Shown here one piece after another: positions 9,876 to 21,240 of a DNA stretch of 64,000 nt (the first letter of the stretch is position 1; each line of letters begins with the position of its first letter). Source of the DNA: Mikania micrantha (lineage: Eukaryota; Streptophyta; Magnoliopsida; Asterales; Asteraceae); NCBI GenBank assembly GCA_009363875.1, contig CM018694.1:31939415-32003414 (forward strand), in the 5' to 3' direction. Made by a program: the position numbers and the translations under genes. The notes beneath the pieces were generated by a model. It was not told where the DNA came from, ran no database searches, and saw nothing but the letters and a program-made list of their open reading frames with translations.

Positions 9876-10985
9876 AGTCGGGCATCTGTTGGCCTAATAC
9901 CCTTCCTTGCCGCACCGAAAACAGACGTTCATCCCCATTCTGTAGTTCCCACTATGCATCTGGTCACATATCATACAAACTGTTGGATTGCTACCAGATA
10001 TCATTCTTTTTGGTCTAAAGTTATCTTTCTTAGAACTTTGATTGTAATCTCCCCACTTCCTCTTATTTGACCCATGCCTTCCTCCTAGCCCGTACACTTC
10101 TTCGAATAATTCTGCTGTAAGCTCTACTGCAGACTGATAGGTTCCCGGTGTAGAACCTTTAACTAATCTTCTTACCTCTGACGGAAACCCTTGAATATAA
10201 CGCTTGATTCAGGACTCCTCTGGTGTTACTAAGTGAGATAGAAATCTGGACATCTCATTAGACATAGTCGTGTACTCTTGATGAGTCATAGTACCGACCT
10301 CTAGATTCATGAAATCCTTCTCCATCTTATCTATAACAAACTTTGGACAAAATTTTGCTAACACCAAACGCTTGAAACTTTCCCAACTTAATGCTTCTAC
10401 TGCAGGCTCCCCCATTGGTTGCTGAATTGTGTCCCACCAAAACAAAGCTTCAAATACAAAGGAATGAGCTGCAAACTTGACTTTCTGACTATCATTACAC
10501 TCACTTATCTTGATCACGGACTCCATCTCTCGAAGCCACTGGTGTGCTGTCACTGCATCTTTCTTTCCATCAAATGAAGGAGGGTTACAACTCTTGAAGA
10601 TCTTGTAGTCGCTCCCTTTCTTTTTATCTTCTTGTCTAACCGCAGTGAGTGGTACGGCAATTTGATTAGCTCCATTTCCCATAGATGCACCTGTCTCTAT
10701 TCCCGTATTGTTATCAGCGCCAGAGAGATTACCATTACTATCCTTCTCTTGTCGACGTATTTCTGCAGCAATTTCTAGGATTGCCGGTTTAAACATTCTT
10801 ACAAAGTTTGCTTCCATCTGATCTGGTTGATCATTGGCTCCATTATTCTCATGAGAGTTTTCATTCGTTTCAATGTGTACTTCATCTTCAAAATTTTGAT
10901 TTAATCGAGTACTTCTTCTTCTAATTAGGGGTCTACGAGTATCATCACTGATATTTTCACCTAGAGGACTTTCTTTATTGGCCAT
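9876..10985 (-). pseudogene. Element B gag (capsid and zinc knuckles)
   Basis: The start ATG at 10985 (MANKESPLGE) lies directly after TTGTAGG, a splice-acceptor-like TAG one base before the ATG. The capsid-like domain (PPSFDGKKDAVTAHQWLREME, FWWDTI, FCPKFVIDKME) spans residues about 130-240. A CGA to TGA stop at 10211-10209 interrupts it. The downstream piece 10097-9894 keeps a C-F-R-C-G-K knuckle, again cut by a stop. A second knuckle CFDCGKQGHRATES, with Ser in place of the last Cys, is at 9875-9830. Gag forms the particle that packages RNA. Confidence 0.85.
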
Positions 10986-11407
10986 CCTACAATTAAGGTA
11001 TAGGACAATTCAATAATTGCATGATAGGTAGTAATCCCAGAATAAAAATGTATAATAAATAATCAATTACAGAACCAAGGATGTAATTAGTTATTTACTA
11101 TGACATCATTTTCTAGTTTACATTCTATCATGTTTATATTAAATATCCAACCTTAACCCGTAACTTACAACACCTTTACAAACAACGGATAAAACTTTCG
11201 CATTATTTGCAAATGCCAAACCTCAACTGCAATAGCTAATTGCAATTGATTTTTAAGCATTTACGCATGTGTCAAAAGTTTCATTCGTTATATGCTTGAT
11301 GTATCCTATGAGGCTGGCATGCAGCTGCTTTGACTGGCATTCCTATGTTCTCCCAGAGTCTTAGTTTAAGTTTAGTTACCGCTTGAGTACCTAAATCTCT
11401 TAAACCA

Positions 11408-11421
11408 GTGCTCTGATACCA
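11408..11421 (-). other. Primer binding site of element B
   Basis: Minus strand TGGTATCAGAGCAC, complementary to the 3' end of plant initiator tRNA-Met, three bases from the 5' LTR end at 11425. Confidence 0.85.
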
Positions 11422-11424
11422 ACA

Positions 11425-12417
11425 TGTGACTCCCGTCTCCCGGGACACGTCACTATATCGGATTTACTCATAAGCACATTGATAAAATAGAGATAACTCA
11501 ATCGCTGCGGAAATAAAACATATTATACGTAAGTAAACCCGATTACATATATGTCACACAACCATTTCTTTTTTTTATTTATTTACAAAATCTACATCTA
11601 TGCCAGTCTTCTCAAAATCTGGAGCCAACATCCATCCAAGGTCACTTATGCCAACTGTCTTTTGTCTCGACTATCTGAGGCTTCACCGTCTCTACCTGAT
11701 GCGCATGCTAAAAATTGTCATCTTAAGCTGGTGATTTCTTAGTTTAATAAACATCTTTTCATATCAAATCATATATTTCAAAATCATTTTATAATAGCAT
11801 ACATCAATATACATATATCATGTTATACCAAAAATATTCATTTAAAACTCTGTTCACCCGAAGGTGCTCTGTCTTACCCGAAGGTAACTGTGTTTTACCC
11901 GAAGGTAACTCTATTCACCCGAAGGTGCTCTGTTTTACCCGAAGGTAACTCTGTTCACCCAAAGGTGCTCTTTTACCCGAAGGTAACTCTGCCTTAACCG
12001 AAGGTAATTATGAAAAACTTTTATTCACCCGAAGGTGCTTTCAAAATCTCTTTTTTTAAAAACTTTATAATAAGCATCGTAGTGCAAAAACCTTCTTCGA
12101 AACACCGTCTTTACCTCATACCTAAACACCGGCATTATCCTGTTATATCGAAGGAGCATACGACTACACACCTTCGGTATACTAGGACCATGTCTTTGTT
12201 AGTATATGAGATTTGGACCTCTTGATAACTCTTTTAATAAACTTCTTTTCAAAATAAAGATTCGGGTTGCCTTTTTCTATTTTGAATAATACGTACATAA
12301 AATTCGGCATTATCTCGACTTAACATTGGTATAAACGGGAAACATCCCGACATCAATATAATATCATATACATCAAAACATTATCAATATAACATTCACA
12401 TCAGCCCAAAGCATTTA
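11425..12417 (-). repeat. Element B 5' LTR, promoter-distal part
   Basis: Begins TGTGACTCCCGTC, matching 4309 onward. It carries nine copies of the UUCG stem-loop unit at about 11851-12040. One copy has CCCAAAGG (loop change) and one TTAACCGAAGG (stem change). It is cut at 12417 by solo LTR C and resumes at 15995. Short open frames in it have no coding support. Confidence 0.9.
12413..12417. other. Target site duplication ATTTA (solo LTR C), left
   Basis: ATTTA here and at 15990-15994. The empty site is visible in B's other LTR near 5335-5345. Confidence 0.88.
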
Positions 12418-13083
12418 TGTTACATCTATGCATTTAGTCATGGTAGTCGTAAACAATGATAGAACAATGTGTATTTATATTCAATCAGTCAATGTGATTC
12501 ATGTGTTCATGTTTGTGTTTGTGTGTCCTAGGATCTTATCTAATTAGGAACAAGTATGTATTATTTATTTACAGTCGATTACGCTAGGCAAGAACAGTAT
12601 TGTATTATATCGAAACAGTGGTGGGCTGGCGCAAATAAGGCAGGTAGCTGGACTTTGGGTATGCGCTATACATATACTGCGTTCGGTGTAATGGGATAGT
12701 GTTGGTGCGCAGTGTTATGACAAATAGTATGACAAATGATTTAATTAAGCAAAAAATCGTAATGCGTAAGCGAGACTGAGTATAGTTTTGGGTGACGATC
12801 CATAAAGATACGAATGTTGAACTTATAACTACGAGTAAACGTTAATAAATAATACGACCGAAAAACGTACGCAATTGCGGGTATACACATAATTATATTC
12901 GTTTAATGGTCTGGCGGCGAACGAAAAGTAAAAATAAGTAAAATATTTTATTTTACATTTTACAATTTTGAAACTCATCAAAATATTGAGAATAACAACT
13001 CTTTTATTTAAAACACGTAAAATTTCCGGAAACGCGACGAAGACGCGAATCGAGCAACCGAAATGAACCCGAATACCCCGAAG

Positions 13084-13091
13084 TATATAAA
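13084..13091 (+). promoter_or_regulatory. TATA box of solo LTR C
   Basis: TATATAAA about 670 bp from the LTR start, followed by a pyrimidine-rich leader (CTCCTC, CCTCTCTC). It fixes the plus orientation of C. Confidence 0.55.
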
Positions 13092-13520
13092 CATCAAATG
13101 AGGGTGTTTCTCCTCATTTATTGCAGCTCCAACCTCTCTCTAAACTCAGATTCGCGAACCTACTCTATCACTAGAAATCCAAGCTTCAAACGCACGTATC
13201 TTGCTCGTTTCTTGACGGATTTGGGTGTTCTTGGTGTCCACGTGTAGCTCTCAACGAGTACTACAAGGGAGTACAACAGATCTGGTGTTTTATCCGGCCG
13301 AATTTGAGGTATGATCCAAAGAAAGTCACGGGAATTAAGGTTTTATATGGGTTTTGTCTGATCCACTCATGAAATCGGTTAGCCATCTTCTTTGTTGCAA
13401 CCACATCCTCGAAAACCTTATCTAGTGTGTATCCACTACGAAAGAACAACCCTACAACTCTACCAGGTGCGGCGAGGGTAATGGGAGGTGCAGGTTCGTA
13501 GAGTGCTGAACCAGATGGGT

Positions 13521-13942
13521 CGCGAACCTTCATGTTCCAGCCGAACCCGACCAGCCGAACCCTTAGCCGGTGGGGTGGCCGAATCTGTTGCGAAGCCCAG
13601 AGTAGTGGCGAACCATCAACCTACGAACCTTGTGCTACCCACGAACCTTGCTGCCCTAACCTATCAGTAACCGCCGAACCATTTGTCTCGAACGAACCTG
13701 GATGCATCGCAGCGAACCCTCAAGAGCTCGCCGAACCCTTGCATGGGACGAACCCACACCCACGAACCTGAGCCAGTCACGAACCTCCATGCCCTCTGCC
13801 GAACTCTACGAGTGCCGAACCCATTTCCAATCCACGAACCTTATGCCATGCAACGAAGCATACTCACAAGACTTGTCACATGCATGCGAACCTAGGGTTC
13901 GCCAACCTTAACTGCCGAACCTATTTACTTCTAAGCGAACCT
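13521..13942 (+). repeat. CCGAACC array in solo LTR C
   Basis: More than 20 copies of (C/G/A)CGAACC at irregular spacing, in the same orientation and place (after the donor-like site) as in A and G although most of the surrounding LTR is not alignable by eye. The open frames at 13488-13911 are created by the motif. Confidence 0.75.
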
Positions 13943-14079
13943 AGGTCTCTTGAACCCAAAAGGTTCGCTGCCCTGGATGGCCAAACCTATGGGCTTGCGG
14001 CTATCATTAGTTAACCATCTTAGAACCACTCGATCAATATATTCTGAAGCAAACAAGTCACCTTTCAGTCCATGTGGCC

Positions 14080-14290
14080 ATTCCAGCCCAATCCTCTTAG
14101 CCCAATACCTATCAACTGGCCCATGATGCTTGGCTTGACCATTTCACTCATTCGGCCCAATTGATTAGCTAACTTTGGCCCAAACAACGCTCACATGGCC
14201 CATGAGAACTTGTTGGGCCCATGACTAACCTTTTGGCCCAGTTACAGTTGGCTCATATGGGATAGCTGGCCCAACATAAGGCCCATTAGT
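14080..14290 (+). repeat. GGCCCA cluster in solo LTR C
   Basis: About ten GGCCCA or AGCCCA words in 210 bp, next to the CCGAACC array, the same order as in A and G. Confidence 0.6.
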
Positions 14291-14959
14291 TTAAATTTCA
14301 ATAAACATGTATTCATTACAATGATGACAACATTTCGATAATACATAAACCTAACATTCAATAATTATCTTCATAAGGATTCGAATTGGTTAAAAGCAAG
14401 TTATTCAATGGTTAATCAGGATTATAACAACACAAGTCAATCAATCAATCAAAGAATACAATATCAAAAATCTTATATTCTATGTATGATTACAATGATA
14501 TAGGAACCAGTTAGAAGTCTTGTTTGCTACTTGCTACATGTTCTGGTTCAGAGTCTACTGCTGTCAGGTGAGAACATTAGCCCCTCTTTTACTGTTTTAC
14601 AACTGTTTTGGGGTGGAACACGTGACCAAACACTCTTTATGCAATTATATTTCATAAACAGGAAACACACTACTTTTCAACCATTACAGGGTTCATTTAC
14701 TGTTTTAAGGGATGAATCAACTATTTTAAACGGATTTATCAATCGTTTTAAGGGTTTTATCTAGTGTTATACATTTTCAACTAAATGGTTTTATAGAAGA
14801 TTCTCTAAACTGTTTTATATCTGTTTTATACAAATGGTTTTATAAATGTTCAACACTTTTAAAGAATAGGTTTTATAAACACTTTTACTATAAATTGTTC
14901 TTTTGATAAGATAGTATTTTATAAGCCTTGTTATTGTACAAGGACACGATTCTCAGTAT

Positions 14960-15125
14960 TAAATCAAGGGTTTCAACACAAGGTTTTCAATCAATTGTTT
15001 TCATGGTGGTATTTAATCAAAGGATTTCAATTCATGGTATTCAAGAAAGGATTTCAAATCATGGTAATCAAATAAGGCATTCAACCAAAGGTTTCAAATC
15101 AAAGTATTCAAAAGCATGGTGTTCA
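14960..15125 (+). repeat. Degenerate GGTTTCAA repeats in solo LTR C
   Basis: Roughly 18-20-bp degenerate units built on (A/G)GNNTTCAA and CATGGT. A GTTTTA-rich block precedes it from about 14590. No coding potential is apparent. Confidence 0.5.
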
Positions 15126-15989
15126 TCGTTGTGAACAAACTTATACACACATCAAGACGCATATTCTTATTCTTATAGCGTTAGTACTGGGTGATCACAA
15201 CAAGGGAAAGCGGGACACATTTGGTTACGCCAAAGCTTGAGTTAGCTTTTAAATTTGTTTTAAAAGCTAACTGCGGAATTGGTTGCAGTACGGTAAATAT
15301 GAAATTGCTGCTAATTAAGTTTACCAGCATAAGTCATATTGACCGGGTCACTCAACACAGAGTTGTCTTCTGAGTAAGCTCGTTAGTACAGCTCGTGTTG
15401 AATGTAGTTGCTGACTATTATTTTTCAGACTCCAAACGTAGTTTGTGACTTGATTATTTGTTGGCTTCTCTAGTAAATAGTCTTTTGACTGTTTGCACGC
15501 GTTATTCTTACTTGATGTTAGTTTGGGTTGCAACCATCCATGTATTTTCAATTACTGCTTTATATATATGCCTTACAATGCAGATTCAAGCTTACAATTG
15601 TTAAACCTATTGTTCTCACCAACTACTTTTGTAGTTGACAGTTATTTTTCACGTGTTTCAGGTAATTAGGTTTAAGACATTCTAAAGGACAACTAAGGAG
15701 ACCGTTTTAAGATAGAACAAGATGAAGAAACAAGCTAGGATGGATTAGAAACTCATTTAATCCTGATTGTTTAATTGTCTTGTCTGAGTCTTATTTTGTA
15801 AACAATATTTTGGGTCTGCAGTTGTCATTCTTTTGGGAAGATAGTTAGATTGTCTGTAACTAAACAATGGTCTAATCTCTATGAAATTTAGTAATGCATT
15901 GTGGTTGTTCTTATTCAATACGTGTGCATGATTCAACCATTAATCGTCACCGCGCCGTGGATTCCGCACGCGGCGCAGGGGGTGTGACA

Positions 15990-17250
15990 ATTTAAGATAG
16001 TTAAACAGGGCTCATAGAACTCACCTTAACTTAGTTATACACAACGAGCTAACTTTCTTTACTATTCTTCACTATCTCAAGTTCACAATGATATCTTATT
16101 AACATGGATATCCTAACATAATTATAATCTTAATCATATAATGCAAACTCCTTTTTATTTCAGGGTTTCTAACTGGGCAGCACAACGGCTTATCCAATAG
16201 TGTTTTTAGATTTTAAGTCGGGCAGAACCTTGACTTACATTCCTGGATTTTTTTTAAAAAACAATTGGGCAGAACCTCTGCTTATAATTGTTTGTTTTTC
16301 AAAAACCAATCGGGCAGAACCTCGACGTGTTTTTGATTTAAACCAAACAATTAATCATAATCATATTATATATAGTAATAATAATATCTAAAACGAGCAT
16401 TATAACGAATTGAAATTAAACGAAATTTATTCCTTACAGAAGTTCGGCAGTACCCCGCGTTGAATACTAGATGATTGGAGGGGTTAAATATGGGTATTTG
16501 GTGGTGCAGGGTCGGTATTTAAGAGCTGGAAAGTGAATTTTTGCAAGCAGAAACGAAAAACTGATGTTCTTCTCTTTATAGGCGAATTCTGGGTCCGGGG
16601 CGGTACGCCCAGCTCTAAAGTTTGGCCCGGGGCGGTACACCCGAACGTAATATCTTGCATGCGTGCCACGTGTTGACACGTGGTGCCACGTTTCACGTTC
16701 GCGCGTGATTTGCATGTTTTCGCGATAACTTGAGCATACGAACTCCGTTTTACGCGCAGTTTTCGCCTACGTTCACGATTTTTCGAGATCTTTCAAATGG
16801 TTATAATTTCAAGACCTGAAGATTTCAATTAATATGACCTCTTATTTAACGCTTTATTCGACTCAACGTATCTTGAAATCGGAGCCTCGTTTCGCGATTT
16901 CGCTTACACTCATTTTCTCTATTTTCAAGTTAGGATTCTAGATATGAAGTCGGTTTGACACTTAATTAAATCAATATAAGGTGATGTATGTTTCTTTAAA
17001 TGTTATTTTATCTCTATTTGCATAAGTTTAACAGTGATTATCATAATTTTTACTTTTATCACCAAATGTAATCCTATTAACACAATCATCAAATATTTGT
17101 GCTTGACTGTAAATTTTTGATCTATTCACACCATATTCCTTTCAATCTTTTTTCGCATATTATCACTAATTTTGCTAAAGGCTTATGAATATCAATATTC
17201 CTTTAATATAATTGCTATATTTTTAAAGTAAAAGAAAACCGGATGTTACA
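15990..17250 (-). repeat. Element B 5' LTR, promoter-proximal part
   Basis: Resumes after solo LTR C with the second ATTTA and matches 5340-6388. It contains the TATA box TATAAAGA at 16580-16573. The donor-like site here reads AAG|GAATAA where the other LTR has AAG|GTATAA, so it is mutated. It ends GATGTTACA at 17250. Confidence 0.9.
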
Positions 17251-18378
17251 CATAACTTAGTGACAACATGGTGACTATATGGAACAACTAGAATGATAAT
17301 CATGATAATGTAACTTCATGATAACAACACCATTCACACATCAGTTAACATAAATTAATAGGACCTGTTCTTATTTAACTTTGTTAATAACAATGAGAAC
17401 ACACAACGTGGTAGAGGTAAATCGGATGCATTGTAATATGATTACGTGAGGATTACAATGAATTCCTTTTAGGCTCTATGTGCTACAAGTTGAGAACAAA
17501 TATCAATTGGTTAACTAACACTTTTAATATTTAAAAGTGATTAACAGTTAACCCCATAAGTAGTAGAATAATACAAGGAGTAGATTAAATAAATCAAATA
17601 TCCTTAATAAAAAAAAGGGTTATAAATACTTCGGTTTGATAACTAAAACCCTATTATTATATTATTCTAAACATGATATAACAGGTGATCAACAAATGAG
17701 ATAAACAGGTGAAATGGAAATGGATATTGATAGTTGTATTGCAAGTAGTGTGGAGTTCTAGTAGTTATGTGGTGGTATGTTGGCTGGGGCTTGGTTCCCC
17801 TACATATGACCTATATATAAGCATAACTACTAGGATGATATATTATTTGTGAATATAAATATTGAGAAGCCATTGGGTAAACAGGTGAATCAAACAACAT
17901 ACAAGTAACAGAAATGACATTGTGATTGTGCATGTGAACAAAACAAGGTTTTCAATTATCATTCTTATGAACTCACCAACCTAGTGTTGACTTTGTTTAA
18001 ATGCATGCTTTCTCAGGTGACAAATATGTTTAATCACTAGGATTACAGGGACTTAGCTAGTGGACTTTAAGAAGGCCTAGCTACTTTTGTGTTGCATACT
18101 TTTGGATGACAAAACTATGAATCATCTTTTGTATATCTTGTAAAGATACAAGATACGAACTCATTCATTCTTTTGATTAGATTTACTTTGTTAAATTATG
18201 AGGAAACAATGTACATTAACTTTGTAATTCTATTGAATTGTCATGTTAGCATTTCTCATTTGATTATCATGTGCTATGTAAACAATATGATCATTTCGAT
18301 TATCACAACGATATCACGCCCCGGGAACCTTCGGCCCGACGGGAAAGCCGATCCAGCCCGCCGGCTCGAGGTGTGACA
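17251..18378 (+). repeat. Element A 5' LTR, second part
   Basis: Continues A's LTR after B (the first five bases are the degenerate TSD CATAA) and matches 26870-27988. It ends with a GC-rich segment and GAGGTGTGACA at 18378. Most of it is occupied by long inverted repeats listed separately. No gene is present. Confidence 0.9.
17429..18155 (+). repeat. Series of long stem-loops in element A leader
   Basis: Four clear inverted repeats. CATTGTAAT/ATTACAATG is at 17429-17437 and 17452-17460. GGTTAAC/GTTAACC (17509-17515, 17547-17553) encloses CACTTTTAA/TTAAAAGTG with a 3-base loop. CTAGTAGTTATG/CATAACTACTAG is at 17758-17769 and 17822-17833. TATCTTGT/ACAAGATA is at 18134-18141 and 18148-18155. 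The last has a counterpart in G (48090-48113). Confidence 0.65.
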
Positions 18379-18381
18379 GAT

Positions 18382-18395
18382 TGGTATCAGAGCCA
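18382..18395 (+). other. Primer binding site of element A
   Basis: TGGTATCAGAGCCA, three bases after the LTR end, complementary to the 3' end of initiator tRNA-Met. Confidence 0.88.
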
Positions 18396-18542
18396 TGTTT
18401 ATAGAGAAATATCGGTCATATTACTTAAACGGTTTGGCCTAGACTATAACCTAGGGACCCTCATGTAGAGATCATATGACATAGGATTCTATTTGCTTGT
18501 CTTCTGCATCTGATCACTGCTCTAACCGATTTCTTTTCTGTT

Positions 18543-19770
18543 ATGATCAGAATGCCGCCGAGAAGACCACCACCAGCTTTGCTGCCACCACCACCTCAAT
18601 ACTTAGCTCCACACTTATCTACAACATCACCATCTGACTCTCCTGTACAACAACCTCCACCTCCTCCTCCGCCGCCACCTGCACATCAGTTGGATCCTGC
18701 TTCGATTGCACTGGCCACTCTGCTGACCAGTCAACTGAGGGATGTGATTCCCGAGATGATGAACCGGATCAACAGCAACCACCACAACAACGTTGCTAAC
18801 TCATCTGGAGAAGGCACCGGCAACACCCGACATAATCAGGACTACTCCTACAAAAACTTTGCAGGTTGCTAGCCTCCTAGCTTTAGTGGCAGTGAAGGAG
18901 CCATCGGATTGATCCAATGGATCGAGAAGATGGAGACTACCCTTGATATCAGTGGCTGTCCTGATCAGCACAAAGTCAGATATGCTGCTGGATCATTCAA
19001 CAAGAGAGCGTTAACTTGGTGGAACGCTCAAGTTCAAACTTGGGGCAGAGATGAGGCTCTGTCCATGCCTTGGGATGATTTCAAGGCGTTGCTGAGGGCT
19101 GAGTTTTGCCCTAGGAACGAACTCAAAAATGTTGAAACTGAGCTGCTCAACCTTGTTATGATTGGTGCTGGGCATCTGGCCTACACCACTTGTTTTCATG
19201 AGTTAGCTACATTGGCACCGGACATGGTGCCAACACTGGAGAAAAGAATCGAATGGTATGTCGGTGGACTGCCGTCCTGCATTCAAGGGCATGTGATATC
19301 TGCTCATCCTACTACCATGGAGCTAGTTGTTACTCTGTCAGCATCTTTGACAGACATGATGGTTGCTTCTGGGGTATTCAAGAAAGAAGCTGACTCAAGC
19401 AAAGCTGGAACCTCAAGGAAGCTGGATAAAAGGCCGGCGAAGAAACAAAAAGTGGTCAGGAACTTCGCTGCGACCACTCAGACACAGATGATCAATCAGC
19501 CACCACCACTACAGATCAAGAAGCCATACACTGGCACAACACCTTTGTGTAACACTTTCCAGTATCATCATCTACCAAAAATCCAGTGCAGACACTACAC
19601 TATCTGTGGGAGGTTTGGTCATTTGGCAGCCCAATGCAGGAGCACGAGGGTTCAGAACAGAAACAACAACGTAGCCACTACTCCTGCTGCTGATAACAGG
19701 TCATGCTACACTTGTGGCGAACCTGGGCATTTCTCGAGGGATTGTACTAAGATACTTCAACCAAGGGCTC
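18543..19770 (+). pseudogene. Element A gag
   Basis: Starts at ATG 18543 or, more likely, at 18552 (MPPRR), which directly follows a CTAAC branch-like site, a T-rich tract and GATCAG|A. A proline-rich N-terminus precedes the capsid-like domain (IQWIEKMETTLDISGCP, LTWWNAQV, EFCPRNELKNVE). A zinc knuckle CYTCGEPGHFSRDC follows near 19705-19745, with a weaker CRHYTICGRFGHLAAQC before it. An AAG to TAG stop at 18870-18872 (aligned with Lys in G) breaks it. The product would package element RNA. Confidence 0.87.
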
Positions 19771-20366
19771 CGGCAGCACGAGGTAGAGCCTTTCAGATTG
19801 GAGCAGCTGCTGCTCGAACGGACCCGAACGTGATCACGGGTACATTTCTCTTATCTGACTTCTATGCATCCATATTATTTGACACTGGTGCGGATCAGAG
19901 TTTTATCTCATCCGATTTTGCATGCCATCTTAATTATGTTGAGGAATTGTTATACTCCCCTTACACTATTGAGATAGCAAACGGCAAACAGATCACAGTA
20001 GACACAGTACTTTGGAATTGCCCACTAACACTTGGCGATCACACATTTTCCATCGCCTTGATACCGATGGAGCTGGGCAGTTTCGACATCATCATCGGAA
20101 TGGATTGGCGATCTCTTAACTGAGTAGAGATCTGTTCTGAGAAGTTACTACGCATTCCAGTGGAGAACAATGGGGTTCTGGAAATTCATGGAGATCAAGC
20201 GAAACGCAGTGTCAAGATAATATCGTGCATGAAGGCTCGCAAGTACCTCAGAAAACAATGTGTCACATTTCTAGCTCACGTGGTAGAGAAGGACAAGAAA
20301 GCAGTGCCAGTGGTGAAAGATTATACGGACGTGTTTCCGGATGATTTACCGGGACTGCCACCCTAG
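19771..20366 (+). pseudogene. Element A aspartic protease and linker
   Basis: Active site ILFDTGADQSFIS, second block GSFDIIIGMDW, then the linker KIISCMKARKYLRK that precedes RT in G. There is a CGA to TGA stop directly after DWRSLN (20121-20123), and further stops follow VFPDDLPGLPP at 20364-20366 and about 15 bases on. It is dead; the family assignment is secure by alignment with G. Confidence 0.85.
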
Positions 20367-21240
20367 AGATCGGTGTAGTTTAGAATCGATTTGATTCCGG
20401 GAGTGAATCCTGTAGCTAAGTCTCCTTATAGACTTGCACCATCAGAAATGCAGGAGTTGTCCAATCAACTACAAGAGCTACTTGACAAAGGATTCATCCG
20501 ACCGAGCTTTTTCCCGTGGGGAGCTCCGATTCTTTTTGTTAAGAAGAAGGATGGATCTTTCAGGATGTGCATTGATTACAGAGAGCTCAACAAACTCACC
20601 ATCAATAATCGGTACCCGTTACCGAGGATTGATGATTTGTTTGATCAAATTACAGGGAGCATAACACTTTTCAAAGATAGACCTGAGATCAGGTTATCAT
20701 CAGCTCCAGATTCAAGAGGAAGACATACCAAAGACGACATTTCGTACCCGATACGGTCACTAAGAATTCATGGTGATGCCATTCGGATTGACGAACGCAC
20801 CGGCTGTGTTCATGGATTTAATGAACCGGGTGTGCAAGCCGTACATAGATCAGTTCGTTATTGTCTTTATTGATGATATACTGATTTATTCAAAGAACGA
20901 GAAGGAACACGAACAACACCTCAGAACAGTCTTGGAACTTCTGAAAGAAGAACGACTCTATGCCAAATCCTCTAAGTGTGAATTTTGGTTAAGAGAAGTT
21001 CAGTTCTTGGGTCACGTGATTAACAGTGATGGTATTCACGTGGATCCTGCCAAGATTGAAGCAATCACGAACTGGGATGTGCTTACAACACCGACAAAGA
21101 TCAGATCATTCTTGGGATTGGCAGGTTATTACAGGAGATTCATTTCGAATTTCTCTAAAATAGCCTTGCCTCTCACCAAACTCACACAGAAGAGTGAACC
21201 TTTTGTGTGGACATAGAAACAGGAAGAGGCATTCCAGACA
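20367..21240 (+). pseudogene. Element A reverse transcriptase
   Basis: Fragments of RT in at least two frames. FIRPSFFPWGAPILFVKKKD and MCIDYRELNK lie in 20391-20640. A frame disruption covers 20645-20770, where G has the SKIDLRSGYHQ block. The second frame carries MPFGLTNAPAVFMDLMN and the active site FIDDILIYSKN, continuing to GYYRRFISNFSKIALPL. A TAG at 21214-21216 ends it where G reads Gln. Confidence 0.87.

Larger units (their letters stand above)
12418..15989 (+). mobile_element. Solo LTR C (3572 bp)
   Basis: A single LTR starting TGTTACATCT and ending GGGGGTGTGACA, flanked by ATTTA on both sides with no PBS, PPT or coding region. This is the product expected from recombination between two LTRs of one element. 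In order it has a U3 with TGACG-like blocks, TATATAAA at 13084, donor-like GAG|GTATGA at 13308/13309, a CCGAACC array, a GGCCCA cluster, GTTTTA- and TTTCAA-rich repeats and a GC-rich end with arms GCGCCG/CGGCGC. Its last about 500 bp are homologous to LTR D. Open frames inside it show no known protein. Confidence 0.85.
4309..17250 (-). mobile_element. Element B: full-length Ty3/gypsy chromovirus, dead, with solo LTR C inside
   Basis: Minus-strand element inserted in A's 5' LTR. The 3' LTR is 4309-6388, PPT 6389-6403, gag-pol 10985-6427, PBS 11421-11408, and 5' LTR 11425-12417 plus 15995-17250. Termini on the plus strand are TGTGAC...GATGTTACA. The protein is a different Tekay-like subfamily from A and G (DSGA protease, gag start MANKE). 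LTRs of 2080 bp and about 2249 bp (without C) differ by deletions in the left copy. Several stops and frameshifts inactivate it. Confidence 0.9.

Noticed and set aside
13488..13911. Four overlapping frames in all phases in solo LTR C
   Set aside because: All phases are open because the CGAACC array lacks stop triplets; no start context or domain.
18382..18395. tRNA gene fragment (initiator Met)
   Set aside because: Only the 14-base primer site next to an LTR end; no tRNA body. The same holds for the other PBS sites.
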